Numbered from the stretch's first letter, positions 24,747 through 32,961 are shown. The stretch is 37,652 nucleotides of DNA from an uncultured Clostridia bacterium (GCA_947624715.1 CANQLO010000012.1:1-37652); one strand, 5' to 3'. Notes: generated by a model not told the origin, from the letters alone. A program made the numbers and translations.

Positions 24747-25595
24747 TTACCTATTCAATCCATATTCTTGTATTTGTCTTAAATAATCTATCTTTTCTGC
24801 CGATTTTCTTACTTGATTGCAAAAATATCCATCTCTTCCTTCTAAGTTGACTCCTTGCATTTGTAAAAAGTAATCAATTATTTTTCCTTCAGAACAGTTG
24901 TCTGAAAATAAAATGTCATATGGGATAACAACTGGTATATTTTTCTCTTTTAGGTATCGTCCTACATTTTTAGCCGTATATTTTGAATCTGGATTGTATT
25001 TACCCATTGCTAACAATACATTTTTTTTTCTAAATGTTTCATCTGCTAATTTTAATCTTTCAAAATCTGTCATAGATGTTTGATTTTGATTGATAAACAT
25101 AACTGTTAAAGAAGATATGTCCATTATTTTTTTTTGATTTACTTCTGGCACTTTATTTGATAAATCTACCATTACTAAATCATATTTTGCATTTGCTACA
25201 TCTGCTATTTGCGAAAAATAAACTGATATATTTATATATTCCTTATAATCCACTGTTTTTGGTGATTGCAAAATATCTAATCTATCTTTTAATATTGGTT
25301 TAGTATAACTTATTACTGTTTCTGGATCTGCCCTGTTGCTTGCAAACATTCTAACGAGTCCTTCTAATCCATTTGATATATCAACATTTAAGTTTCTTGT
25401 AAATAGCCCTTTAACATTCATCTTACCAGCATTTTCATCAAAGAAACATTTTTCCAAAGTTCTGTCATTAAAATCTGTAGAAATTAGTAATATTTTATAA
25501 TTATGTTCTATTGCCATGATAGAAGCAATTGCTGCCAATGATGAAGTTTGTCCACTTTCTTTCATGTCTCTATTCATGAATGTTACGATTGACAT
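24747..25595 (-). CDS. TadZ/CpaE-like ParA-fold protein with eroded P-loop
   Basis: ParA/MinD-family TadZ proteins place the Tad machine at a cell site. The 282-residue protein begins SIVTFMNRDMKESGQTSSLAAIASIMA. This has the position and shape of a deviant Walker A (K-G-G-x-G-K-T), but Gln replaces the second lysine and the loop is one residue short. YDLVMVDLSNKVPEV matches the Walker B region and MFINQNQTSMTDFERLKLADE the later strand-helix. The start is supported by the ParA-like first strand. It overlaps nothing and is 17 bases from the second ParA-like gene. It may bind a nucleotide weakly or not at all. Confidence 0.65.
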   Translation of the reverse strand: MSIVTFMNRDMKESGQTSSLAAIASIMAIEHNYKILLISTDFNDRTLEKCFFDENAGKMNVKGLFTRNLNVDISNGLEGLVRMFASNRADPETVISYTKPILKDRLDILQSPKTVDYKEYINISVYFSQIADVANAKYDLVMVDLSNKVPEVNQKKIMDISSLTVMFINQNQTSMTDFERLKLADETFRKKNVLLAMGKYNPDSKYTAKNVGRYLKEKNIPVVIPYDILFSDNCSEGKIIDYFLQMQGVNLEGRDGYFCNQVRKSAEKIDYLRQIQEYGLNR

Positions 25596-25612
25596 ATCCT
25601 AATGTTTCCTTT

Positions 25613-26296
25613 CTAGATTTTTTTTATTATCCTTCTTATATCACCTTGATTAATCTGATTTCCTACCATTAGTGATATCAGATATTCTAATCCATCTTTG
25701 TATAATGAAGAATATTTTTTTAAAGATATTTGTTTAGTTAATTGATTTTCCAAAGTTGCTTTCTTATCTGATACTATATCAGCAAACTGTACTTTTTCAT
25801 TTTTCCATGTTACATTTAATCCATCTACTAATCTATTTAGATATGCATCTTCACTATTTGAAATATTAGATGAATATATTACTTTATATATTTCCATTGG
25901 TCTTTGTAAGAATCTAAATATTTCCACGCCTCTTTGCAACTCATATTCATCATATGATGTTACAAAAAAGTTTTTTGCGATTGCTGGTAACATAAATGAA
26001 TTTAATGTTTGTATATTGTCTGTATCTATTAATATATAATCATAGTTTAATCCATTTCCTAAATATTGCATAATTCCATTTAAATTCATAAAACCAAGTG
26101 CAACATCTATTCCTAAGTATTCGCTAACATATGTATTTCCTTGAGCATTATTAATTCTTGGAACAACATATCTTAATCTTTGGGTTGTAGTACTATCAAC
26201 AATTAAAACACTTTTATTAAAATAGCTTAGAACCTTTCCAATATTTAGAAGTAGATCTTTTTTATCGTATGCTCCAATAAATCCTATCTGTTCCAA
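25613..26296 (-). CDS. second ParA-fold protein without a P-loop
   Basis: This 227-residue protein appears to be a relative of the gene after it. It starts MEQIGFIGAYDKKDLLLNIGKVLSYF, where the first strand and helix of a ParA fold are present but the loop AYDKKD has no G-K-T/S. The strand YDYILIDTDNIQTLN matches the Walker B strand. The C-terminal part is Lys-rich and ends in RRIIKKI. A paired active/inactive or inactive/inactive ParA dimer near a Tad machine would be a plausible scaffold. The fold call is moderate, the function inferred. Confidence 0.55.
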   Translation of the reverse strand: MEQIGFIGAYDKKDLLLNIGKVLSYFNKSVLIVDSTTTQRLRYVVPRINNAQGNTYVSEYLGIDVALGFMNLNGIMQYLGNGLNYDYILIDTDNIQTLNSFMLPAIAKNFFVTSYDEYELQRGVEIFRFLQRPMEIYKVIYSSNISNSEDAYLNRLVDGLNVTWKNEKVQFADIVSDKKATLENQLTKQISLKKYSSLYKDGLEYLISLMVGNQINQGDIRRIIKKI

Positions 26297-26323
26297 TCTA
26301 AATCTATCCTTTCTAAATTTATT

Positions 26324-27280
26324 TTATTCTAATCCATACATTGAGTCTAAATATGATCTTCTTTCTGATTGTTGAGTTACTATTTCTTGATTTGTTCCTG
26401 TTTCAATTGCACCTGCTTTTGAACCTTCATCAAGTTGACTCAAAGCATTAGATATTCCATTTCTATAACTACTATATGTTGCATTATATCTACTTACTAA
26501 ATTATTTCTTGCAATATCAACAATGTTTGGATCTGTACTAATTAGTTGTATTGTTTCATAAGATGGAACATAAGTTGGAGTTGCTACTGCTTGAATTCCT
26601 GGATCTGTGTACTTTGTTGCATATAGATAACTTCCTGATATTTGATATGCATCGACTATTACTGAACTCATTACTAACATTTGATCCTCAGTTACGTTTA
26701 ATACAATAGTCTGTGCAGAATATGTTCCTCCTAAGTCTGCTAGTTTTACTTTCTTTTTAGAAAGTACAATATAATCTTCTCCACTTGGCAATCTAAATCT
26801 TATATCAATTGTTTCTCCATCTTCTAATGATGATGGTAATATAATCATATTATACTCTTTTTCTCTTAAATCATCTGTAACAGCTTCTTCTTCTGTTGTT
26901 ATCATATCACTTGTTAATATTGTTTTAGCTGTTAAATCAATTTTAGCTACAACTTTTATTGCCATAAGATTTCCTGCTTCATCTACTACTTGAGATATTT
27001 CGTCAAAATCTCCCATAGACATTGATCCAGCAGATGCAACCTCAGCATTAGCTTTTTGCGTTTGTAACATATCTGATGTGATTTCATCACCTGATTTTAC
27101 ATCAGTTGTTAAAACTATAACTTGCTTTTGAGCTGCAATTCTTTGTTTTTCCTCTCCATTCTTTTTATATATAATGAATGATAAAACTGCTATTCCTATC
27201 AAACCTATAAGACCTGCAATTACTAGTCCTTTAATAAATGATGAACGTGCTTTTTTCTCCAATGGATTCATTGTTGCCAT
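26324..27280 (-). CDS. CpaB/RcpC-like SAF-domain protein
   Basis: CpaB-type proteins of Tad systems are anchored extracytoplasmic proteins with a SAF domain. This 318-residue product has a basic N terminus, a membrane segment (about 17-40), then VIVLTTDVKSGDEITSDMLQ (about 55-74), which is a clear SAF start, followed by DLTAKTILTSDMITTEEE. A Ser/Tyr-rich tail ends in RRSYLDSMYGLE. It is the first gene of the operon, with AGGAGGATTATATT before its ATG and a plausible promoter at 27321-27349. No secretin partner is visible, as expected for a Gram-positive cell. Confidence 0.75.
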   Translation of the reverse strand: MATMNPLEKKARSSFIKGLVIAGLIGLIGIAVLSFIIYKKNGEEKQRIAAQKQVIVLTTDVKSGDEITSDMLQTQKANAEVASAGSMSMGDFDEISQVVDEAGNLMAIKVVAKIDLTAKTILTSDMITTEEEAVTDDLREKEYNMIILPSSLEDGETIDIRFRLPSGEDYIVLSKKKVKLADLGGTYSAQTIVLNVTEDQMLVMSSVIVDAYQISGSYLYATKYTDPGIQAVATPTYVPSYETIQLISTDPNIVDIARNNLVSRYNATYSSYRNGISNALSQLDEGSKAGAIETGTNQEIVTQQSERRSYLDSMYGLE

Positions 27281-27320
27281 AATATAATCCTCCTAAAATA
27301 TTATTTATAAATCAAGATTT

Positions 27321-27349
27321 ATTTTATATCATTTATGTTGTTTAATCAA
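27321..27349 (-). promoter_or_regulatory. candidate promoter of the pilus-like operon
   Basis: Minus-strand TTGATT (27344-27349) and TAAAAT (27321-27326) are 17 bases apart, with predicted start near 27314. The -35 is only four of six, so confidence is modest. Confidence 0.45.
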
Positions 27350-27413
27350 TGCTTTTTTTTATTGTTTCTATAATTTAATATTGTTGTAACAAAATTGTAA
27401 TATTTTTTTTTTT

Positions 27414-27530
27414 ATTATAAATATAGTTATTTTTTCATGCCTTGTTGTCGCAACGCAACCTAAAGGTTGCTGCTCCAGCGCGCTTCGCTTGAACGCTACG
27501 CGGCTATTCAAAAATAACTATATTTATAAT
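27414..27530. repeat. palindromic element A with GC-richer core
   Basis: Perfect 21-bp inverted arms (ATTATAAATATAGTTATTTTT 27414-27434 and its complement 27510-27530) enclose 75 bases that are far richer in G and C than anything nearby and hold inner hairpins such as GCAACC-TAAA-GGTTGC. It shares arms plus ATGCCTTG (27437-27444) and GCTTGAA (27487-27493) with element B at 33.8 kb. It sits 14 bases past the vanZ-like stop and could act as a terminator. No ORF is present. Confidence 0.8.
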
Positions 27531-27543
27531 TTTAAAATCTAAT

Positions 27544-28017
27544 TTAATTATTTTTCCATCTTTTTGTTATTTTTAGTAAAAACATTACCAGTAATATGCC
27601 AAATAAGCAACCAAAGCTATCTATTAAAATATCTATTAAAGCCGCTGTTCTTTCACTTACAAAGCTTTGGTGGAATTCATCTAATATTGCATATGTGCTT
27701 CCTATTAAAGTTCCTACTAATATTTTTTTCTCATCTTCTATAGAAAAAGTTTCCAACAATCCCATTGCCCAGATTCCTGATAGCGCGTAAATAGAAAAAT
27801 GTGCTAATTTTCTTATTAATGGTTCTATGTTTTCAATTATAGTTTCTATCTGTTTTTCATTATTTACAAAATGCTTTAAAATATTATAAATAAAGCCTTG
27901 ACTTAAAGAACTCGACTCCTCTCCATCTTGACTTGAAAATATAAAAATAACTATAAAATTACTTATTAATAATATTGAAAATAAAATCCTTAAATAAATC
28001 TTTTTATTATTCTTCAT
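27544..28017 (-). CDS. VanZ-like family membrane protein
   Basis: The 157-residue protein has four membrane segments (about 8-28, 70-86, 97-112, 127-148) and VanZ-family motifs: IFSSQDGEESSSLSQGF after the first helix, LIRKLAHFSIYALSGI, and AILDEFHQSFVSERTAALIDILIDS. VanZ itself gives low-level teicoplanin resistance, but most family members have no known resistance role. It is an isolated minus-strand gene between the terminator at 28.2 kb and element A. Confidence 0.85.
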   Translation of the reverse strand: MKNNKKIYLRILFSILLISNFIVIFIFSSQDGEESSSLSQGFIYNILKHFVNNEKQIETIIENIEPLIRKLAHFSIYALSGIWAMGLLETFSIEDEKKILVGTLIGSTYAILDEFHQSFVSERTAALIDILIDSFGCLFGILLVMFLLKITKRWKNN

Positions 28018-28164
28018 AATTTTACCTGCTTTACTTTAGATTTTTTATAATTCTTTTATAATTTTTTTTATAAATTTTTTATAATTTTTTTATAATAATT
28101 ATATAGATAAGTTTTTTATTTATCAATGGCTATTTTATTTTTATTAAGAAAAAATTTTATTTTT

Positions 28165-28227
28165 ACTAAGAAAAAATATTAAAAGCCTTAAGCAAATACC
28201 TATATTAATAGGTTATTACCTAAGGCT
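28165..28227 (-). terminator. terminator of the 28.3 kb gene
   Basis: On the minus strand AGCCTTA and TAAGGCT form the outer stem, and ACCTAT/ATAGGT (28198-28203 and 28208-28213) the inner stem. A U-rich run follows. Confidence 0.75.
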
Positions 28228-28249
28228 ACTTTACATAAAAGAATTTCTT

Positions 28250-28789
28250 TTATCTTTCCATTTCATCTTTTTTTGAATCTAGAGAACTTTTCCATATAAT
28301 GCTTCTTCCACGAATTTCTGGATAATCTAATTCCTTTTTTGGACTTTCAGTTGTTTTATTTTCTTCTTGAACTCTATTAACTCTTTGCATAGAACTATTT
28401 TGTTTTGGTTGTACAATATTATTTCTGTGTGTTCGACTATTAACTTGTCCAAATCTTTGTTCATCGACTTGTCCAACTTTTTGCTCACTTACTCGCTCCT
28501 CTTTTAATCTCATGTTTTCTTCTTCTTTTTCTCTTTCAAAGTATTGTCTTCTTAATTCTTCTGTTTTTAATTGTTCATATGCATTATCTAAATGTTCAAA
28601 AAGTTTATTATACTCTTCCTGTATTCTATCATCTAATGGATTTCCATTTGATTTATTAATCTCACCTTGTCTCATCTCTTCCAATGTTCTTTTTTTGTTC
28701 ATATATTTTTCTTTTACTATATCATCAGAAGTATTGGCATAGTTAGGTAATCCTAATAATTCATGTGGTTTCATATCAAATAATTTCAT
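28250..28789 (-). CDS. J-domain-like coiled-coil protein of unknown function
   Basis: The 179-residue cytosolic protein starts MKLFDMKPHELLGLPNYANT. The first 90 residues look like a divergent J domain: helices around HELLGLP, KEKYMNKKRTLEEMR and YNKLFEHLDNAYEQLKTEELRRQYF. The H-P-D tripeptide needed to stimulate DnaK is missing. The rest is Glu/Gln/Arg-rich, disordered or coiled. AGGAGG stands six bases before the ATG at 28789; an earlier in-frame start at 28846 overlaps that region and has no site. It is transcribed after yraN on the same strand. Function unknown. Confidence 0.6.
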   Translation of the reverse strand: MKLFDMKPHELLGLPNYANTSDDIVKEKYMNKKRTLEEMRQGEINKSNGNPLDDRIQEEYNKLFEHLDNAYEQLKTEELRRQYFEREKEEENMRLKEERVSEQKVGQVDEQRFGQVNSRTHRNNIVQPKQNSSMQRVNRVQEENKTTESPKKELDYPEIRGRSIIWKSSLDSKKDEMER

Positions 28790-28840
28790 TTTTTTCCTCC
28801 TCGTATAATTTTTTTTCATTCTAACACTACCTAAAATTTT

Positions 28841-28932
28841 TGTCAATGGTTGTCAATGTCAATGGGTGTCAATGGGGACGGAGGTTATTGACACTTGCCT
28901 GTCAATATCAATGGGGACGAAGATTATTGACA
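28841..28932. repeat. dispersed REP-like repeat, cluster 2
   Basis: One exact 27-bp unit (TGTCAATGGGGACGGAGG continuing to TTATTGACA, 28867-28893) is followed by a 33-bp variant (28900-28932) and preceded by shorter TGTCAATGG fragments. It overlaps the last codons of yraN: the final Cys, Gln and stop codon are repeat sequence. Confidence 0.75.
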
Positions 28933-29280
28933 TAATACATTTTTTATGTGATTTATATAAAATTTATCTTTCTTATATATTTCTATTACATCAAATCGTA
29001 TATCTCTTTTTTCTAATTTATTACTATAAATGTAGTATTTACTTGCATTAATAATATGTTTTTGTTTTCTTTTATCAACAGCATCTACTGGGTTTCCATA
29101 ATTCGTATTTTGTCTTGTTTTTACTTCAATAAAAACTATCTCCCTCTTATCTAATGAAATTATGTCTATTTCTCCTTGTCTACATCTAAAGTTTCTTGTT
29201 AACAGTCTATATCCTTTTTTTATTAGATATTGGGTTGCTATATCTTCTCCATTTTTCCCTAACATATGTCTTTCATACAT
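28924..29280 (-). CDS. YraN (UPF0102) family nuclease-like protein
   Basis: The 118-residue protein has the UPF0102 pattern of a restriction-endonuclease-like fold: GKNGEDIATQYLIKKGYRLLTRNFRCRQGEIDIISLD (with the E-I-D catalytic pair) and VFIEVKTRQNTNYGNPVDAV (E-x-K). The C terminus ends NVLCQ, where Cys-Gln-stop come from the REP-like repeat, so the tail may be altered. It overlaps the dprA end by 22 bases, so the start is coupled to dprA. An ATG five codons later is an alternative. Function in the cell is not established for the family. Confidence 0.85.
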   Translation of the reverse strand: MYERHMLGKNGEDIATQYLIKKGYRLLTRNFRCRQGEIDIISLDKREIVFIEVKTRQNTNYGNPVDAVDKRKQKHIINASKYYIYSNKLEKRDIRFDVIEIYKKDKFYINHIKNVLCQ

Positions 29281-30119
29281 CTTATATATTTATCTCCCGG
29301 CAAGCTTTCTGCAAATCCATCAACTTCCAACATAAACAATATTTCATTTACTTCGTTTGTTTTTTTATTTACTCTTTTTGAAATTTCATCTACTGTTTGT
29401 GGTATTGTGCATAGGCTTTCATATACTTCTTTAAATCTTTCATTTACCTGAGGTTTTGCAATTTGCTCATTGCCTAATAAATCTAATACATCTTGAGTAG
29501 ACATTACTAAACTTGCTCCTTCTTGTAATAATTTATTAGTTCCATAGCTGTTCTTTTGATTAATATTCCCCGGTATACAAGCTACTTCTTTCTTTTGTTT
29601 GAACCCACATCTTGCTGTTATTGTACTACCGCTTCTATATTTTGCTTCTATAACTAATATTAAATCTGCTAATCCACTTATAATTCTATTTCTTCTAGGA
29701 AATCTACTCATATCGATATCTTCATTTTCTTCCCATTCACTTAAAATCATGCCACCATTTTGTATTATTTTTTCTGCTACTATTTTATTTTCTGTTGGAT
29801 ATATCTTATTCAACCCTGATGCAATTACTGCTATTGTTTTACCATTTTCACACATAGAATTGATATGTGCTATAGTATCAATTCCTAAGGCTAATCCACT
29901 TATTATACATATTCCTAATTTTGAAAGTTCTCTTGCAAACCTTTCTGCTTGACTTTTTCCATATTCTGTACATTGTCTTGAGCCAACTATTGCTACTGAT
30001 TTTTTGTTAAATAACTCTATATTTCCTTCATAGTAAATTGTTTTCGGATAATCCTTTATTTTTAATAATTTATTTGGATAATTTTTATTTGTACTTTTTA
30101 ATGTCTCTATTTTACCCAT
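29259..30119 (-). CDS. dprA: DNA-processing protein DprA
   Basis: DprA binds incoming single-stranded DNA and loads RecA during transformation. The 286-residue product has the Rossmann core with SVAIVGSRQCTEYG, CIISGLALGIDTIAH, FPRRNRIISGLADLILVIEA and a GSTITAR stretch, and a C-terminal winged-helix part (VDEISKRVNKKTNEVNEILFMLEVDG). It lacks the N-terminal SAM domain seen in longer DprA (about 360 residues). It lies between comM and yraN, the common competence-associated cluster. GGAAGGAG is about 13 bases from the chosen ATG. Confidence 0.93.
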   Translation of the reverse strand: MGKIETLKSTNKNYPNKLLKIKDYPKTIYYEGNIELFNKKSVAIVGSRQCTEYGKSQAERFARELSKLGICIISGLALGIDTIAHINSMCENGKTIAVIASGLNKIYPTENKIVAEKIIQNGGMILSEWEENEDIDMSRFPRRNRIISGLADLILVIEAKYRSGSTITARCGFKQKKEVACIPGNINQKNSYGTNKLLQEGASLVMSTQDVLDLLGNEQIAKPQVNERFKEVYESLCTIPQTVDEISKRVNKKTNEVNEILFMLEVDGFAESLPGDKYIRCMKDIC

Positions 30120-30188
30120 TAATTGAATTATTCTCCTTCCATTAAAGTTTTTTAACTTTATGTTAACTTTTTTTATTATAAATTTATT

Positions 30189-31732
30189 CTAAAAATTTTG
30201 TAAATTGTATTTTTTATCTAAACTCCTATATTGTATTGCTTCTGCTATATGTTTTTTTTCAATATTTTCTTTTCCTTCTAAATCAGCTATAGTTCTTGCT
30301 ACTTTTAGTATTTTATTATTTGCTCTTACACTAAGTCCCAGTTTCTCATATGCTATTTTTAATAAGTCTTTGCTTTCTATATCTAATTTACAATACTTTT
30401 CACATTGACTAGAACTAAGCTGAGCATTTGAAAATATTTTTTCATCTTTATACCTGTTTTCTTGAAGCTTTCTTGCTTTTTCTACTCTTTCCTTTATTTG
30501 ACTTGAAGTCTCAGATACATTTATGTCTAATTTATCATAACTTACTCTTTGGACTTCAATCTGAATATCAATTCTGTCTAAAAGCGGTCCACTTAATTTA
30601 TTTAAATACTTTTTAATATCATATGAACTACAATTGCATTTCTTATAGCTAGATCCATAATATCCACAAGGACATGGATTCATTGATGCTACTAGCATGA
30701 AATTACATGGATAAACAAGAGTTTGACCCACTCTACTAATTGTAACTTGCTTATCTTCCAATGGTCCTCTTAAAACTTCTAACGTATTTTTATCAAATTC
30801 TGCAATTTCATCCAAAAATAAAACTCCATTATGTGCTAGGCTTATTTCTCCTGGTTTTGGTATTCTTCCACCTCCGATTAATGCTGATGTTGTTATAGTA
30901 TGATGTGGACTTCTAAAAGGTCTAGAGATAATAATATTTTCATCTACTTTTAATTTTCCCAATATACTGTGAATTTTTGTAGTTTCCAAAGATTCTTCAA
31001 AATTTAAGTCGGGAAGTATTGTATTTAGTCTTTGTGCTAGCATAGTTTTACCGTGCACCGTGGACTGCCTATAAGCAAAATATTGTGTCCTCCCGCTGCT
31101 GCTATCTCTAATGCTCTTTTTACATTTTCTTGTCCTTTAACATCTGCAAAATCTATGTCATATTTATTTTTTCTCTTATTTATTTCTTCCCACGTACAAT
31201 TTATTTCTTTTAGATTATTTTTACCTGTGAGATATCCAACAATTTCATTTAGATTTTCTGCACCAAGTATTTTTATATCATTAATTAACGCTACTTCTCT
31301 TAAGTTACCGATTGGAATTATTATTTCTTTTATTCCTAATTTTTTTGCTTCAAGACAAATTGGTAAAATCCCATTTATTGAATTTATTTTTCCATCTAAT
31401 GATAGTTCTCCAATAAAAGCTATATTTTCAATTTTTTTGCTAAATTTAATTTCCTTCATTCCATAAAGTACACCAATTGCAATTGGTAAATCAAGATATG
31501 AACCTTCTTTCCTTATATCTGCGGGTGCAAGATTAACTAGAATTCTTTTACTGAAAAGTTCATATCCGGAATTCTTTATTGCTGCTCTTACTCTTTCTTT
31601 TGATTCTTTTATACTTGCATCAGGAAGGCCTACTATTTCCCATTCTGGCAAACCACTTGATACATCTACTTGTACATTAACAATATACCCCTCTAAGCCT
31701 TTAAGGGACATACTTTTTATTATTGAAAGCAA
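30189..31732 (-). pseudogene. comM: ComM/YifB Mg-chelatase-like AAA protein, disrupted in the P-loop
   Basis: ComM is an AAA+ helicase-like protein that aids branch migration in transformation. The N-terminal half (to about 31048) has [30 protein letters not shown] and [12 protein letters not shown]; the C-terminal half has HTITTSALIGGG, HNGVLFLDEIAEF and LLDRIDIQIEV. The two are in different frames. At 31051-31064 the minus strand reads CCACGGTGCACGG where CCAGGTGCAGG would give the expected G-S-P-G-A-G-K-T loop: two extra C, one in each CAGG. Removing both yields exactly 513 codons plus stop, the normal length. Start set at TTG 31732 (AAGGAG six bases away). An assembly error is possible. 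Confidence 0.85.
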
Positions 31733-31762
31733 AATTTTCTCCTTTCTATTTAATTTTTTAAA

Positions 31763-32040
31763 TGTCATTGAGGACGGAGATTTTTGACACTGAATTTATG
31801 TCAATGGTCGGAAGTTTTTGACATTGAACTTATGTGTCATTGGGGACGGAGATTTTTGACATTGAATTTATGTCAATTGTCAGAGTTTTTTGACATTGAA
31901 CTTATGTCAATAGGCAGAGATTTTTGACATTGAATTTATGTCAATTGGCAGAGTTTTTTGACATTGAATTTATGTCAATTGGCAGAGTTTTTTGACATTG
32001 AATTTATGTCAATTGTCAGAGTTTTTTGACATTAAATTTA
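31763..32040. repeat. tandem array of eight 34-36-bp repeats in the comM leader
   Basis: Eight degenerate units of the form TGTCAATTGGCAGAG...TTGACATTGAATTTA lie end to end. The first and third carry the GGACGGAGA core of the dispersed REP-like element; the others have drifted to GGCAGAG. Each holds TGTCAA and TTGACA as an inverted repeat and could form a hairpin. The array lies between the predicted promoter at 32080-32108 and comM, so it would be transcribed as a leader. Confidence 0.8.
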
Positions 32041-32079
32041 TAACTAGAAATAATTAAATAAGAATTAATAGTTGGCTTT

Positions 32080-32108
32080 ATTATACTACCATAATATGGT
32101 ATTGTCAA
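32080..32108 (-). promoter_or_regulatory. perfect consensus promoter upstream of the repeat array and comM
   Basis: Minus-strand TTGACA (32103-32108) and TATAAT (32080-32085) are 17 bases apart, matching consensus fully. Predicted start is near 32073, giving a leader of about 340 bases before comM. Confidence 0.75.
32087..32101. promoter_or_regulatory. 15-bp palindrome in the promoter spacer, candidate operator
   Basis: TACCATA-A-TATGGTA is a perfect palindrome around a central A and fills nearly the whole spacer between -35 and -10. A protein bound here would block or remodel the promoter. The cognate regulator is not in the window. Confidence 0.5.
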
Positions 32109-32202
32109 GAAAATTTATAATATTTTTTGACAAAATTTTCAATTTTATTTATCGCAAATTAAAAAAAGTTATTGAAATAATACACTTATTATAATCCAAG
32201 AT

Positions 32203-32240
32203 AATAGGACACTATTATAATCTATAAATAGTGTCCTATT
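32203..32240. terminator. strong hairpin downstream of the peptidoglycan hydrolase
   Basis: AATAGGACACTATT (32203-32216) and AATAGTGTCCTATT (32227-32240) form a perfect 14-bp stem with a 10-base loop. A T-run follows only on the plus strand, so minus-strand termination of the hydrolase gene (stop at 32245) is less certain. Confidence 0.55.
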
Positions 32241-32244
32241 ATTT

Positions 32245-32926
32245 TTAGTCAATAGTTGTGCTTGTTCTTCCTGTTCCTATAACATCTTCTTGTAGTGATC
32301 TCCATGTATTACATCCAATTATTCCATCTACTGCTAGCCCTTCTCTTTGTTGATACCTTCTTACTGCATTTTGAGTTCTTGGACCAAATATTCCGTCTAA
32401 TCCTCCTGTTTCGAATCCTAATGTATTTAGGTCATCCTGTGCTATTAAAACATACGCTCCTCTTGAACCTATTGCTATTTGTGGATACCCACCTGTTGAG
32501 CAAGCTGGATTTCCGCCTTCTTTTATCAAAATGTACCCATGTTGGAGTTAATACTTTTGGTTCAACATATGACCACACTCCTGAACTTCTTGCACTATTA
32601 TATAAACTATTTCTAGTACTATCATTTAATGTTTGACCTGCATCAAAAGCAAGCCCTGCATAATGTTGTGAAAAAGTTCCATGACCTCCCTCCCATGGTC
32701 TTTTAAATGCAAATCCAACTGGTATAGGTCCTCCAAAAATATATCTCTGACTATTCCAAGATGTCATTGCTCTTTTTTCTGTCCATAAGGTTTGACTTTT
32801 GCTTGATCCTCTGAACTCTCCAACTGTAAGCGTTCTATTGGTAACATAAGGCATAGCCTCTGCCTCTCCTCTATAGTATGTCTCCATACGGTTTGTGTCA
32901 TTATTATAAACTTTTATCTTTGCCAT
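32245..32926 (-). pseudogene. peptidoglycan hydrolase (M15-like plus PG-binding domain), frameshifted
   Basis: The first 147 codons hold a D,D-carboxypeptidase-like domain with SQHYAGLAFDAG (S-x-H-x2-G-x-A-x-D zinc motif) and PTWVHFDK (third ligand). The remaining part, in another frame, is a peptidoglycan-binding domain: AIGSRGAYVLIAQDDLNTLGF, GLDGIFGPRTQNAVRRYQQ, LAVDGIIGCNTWRSL. The shift is at 32521-32524, where four A on the minus strand replace the three that give D-K-E-G-G. Correcting it yields a 226-residue protein. A homopolymer sequencing error or a recent mutation both fit. A cell-wall or spore-wall hydrolase role is known for such proteins. Own promoter at 32962-32990. Confidence 0.8.
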
Positions 32927-32961
32927 AAAAATTCTTTCCTTTCTCGTTTTGCTAAAAGGTT

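Noticed and set aside
27414..27530. Integron attC site
   Set aside because: The arms contain GTTAT/ATAAC but not the RYYYAAC and GTTRRRY core boxes, and no integrase is present.
29196..30616. Plus-strand ORFs of 60-120 codons across dprA and comM
   Set aside because: They are shadows of the minus-strand genes, lack ribosome sites and have membrane-like composition caused by the AT-rich complement.
31037..31058. Programmed frameshift in comM
   Set aside because: No slippery heptamer or pseudoknot is seen; the change is two separate added C, which fits mutation or error better.
31763..32040. CRISPR array
   Set aside because: Units are adjacent with no unique spacers and vary within the unit; no cas genes are present.
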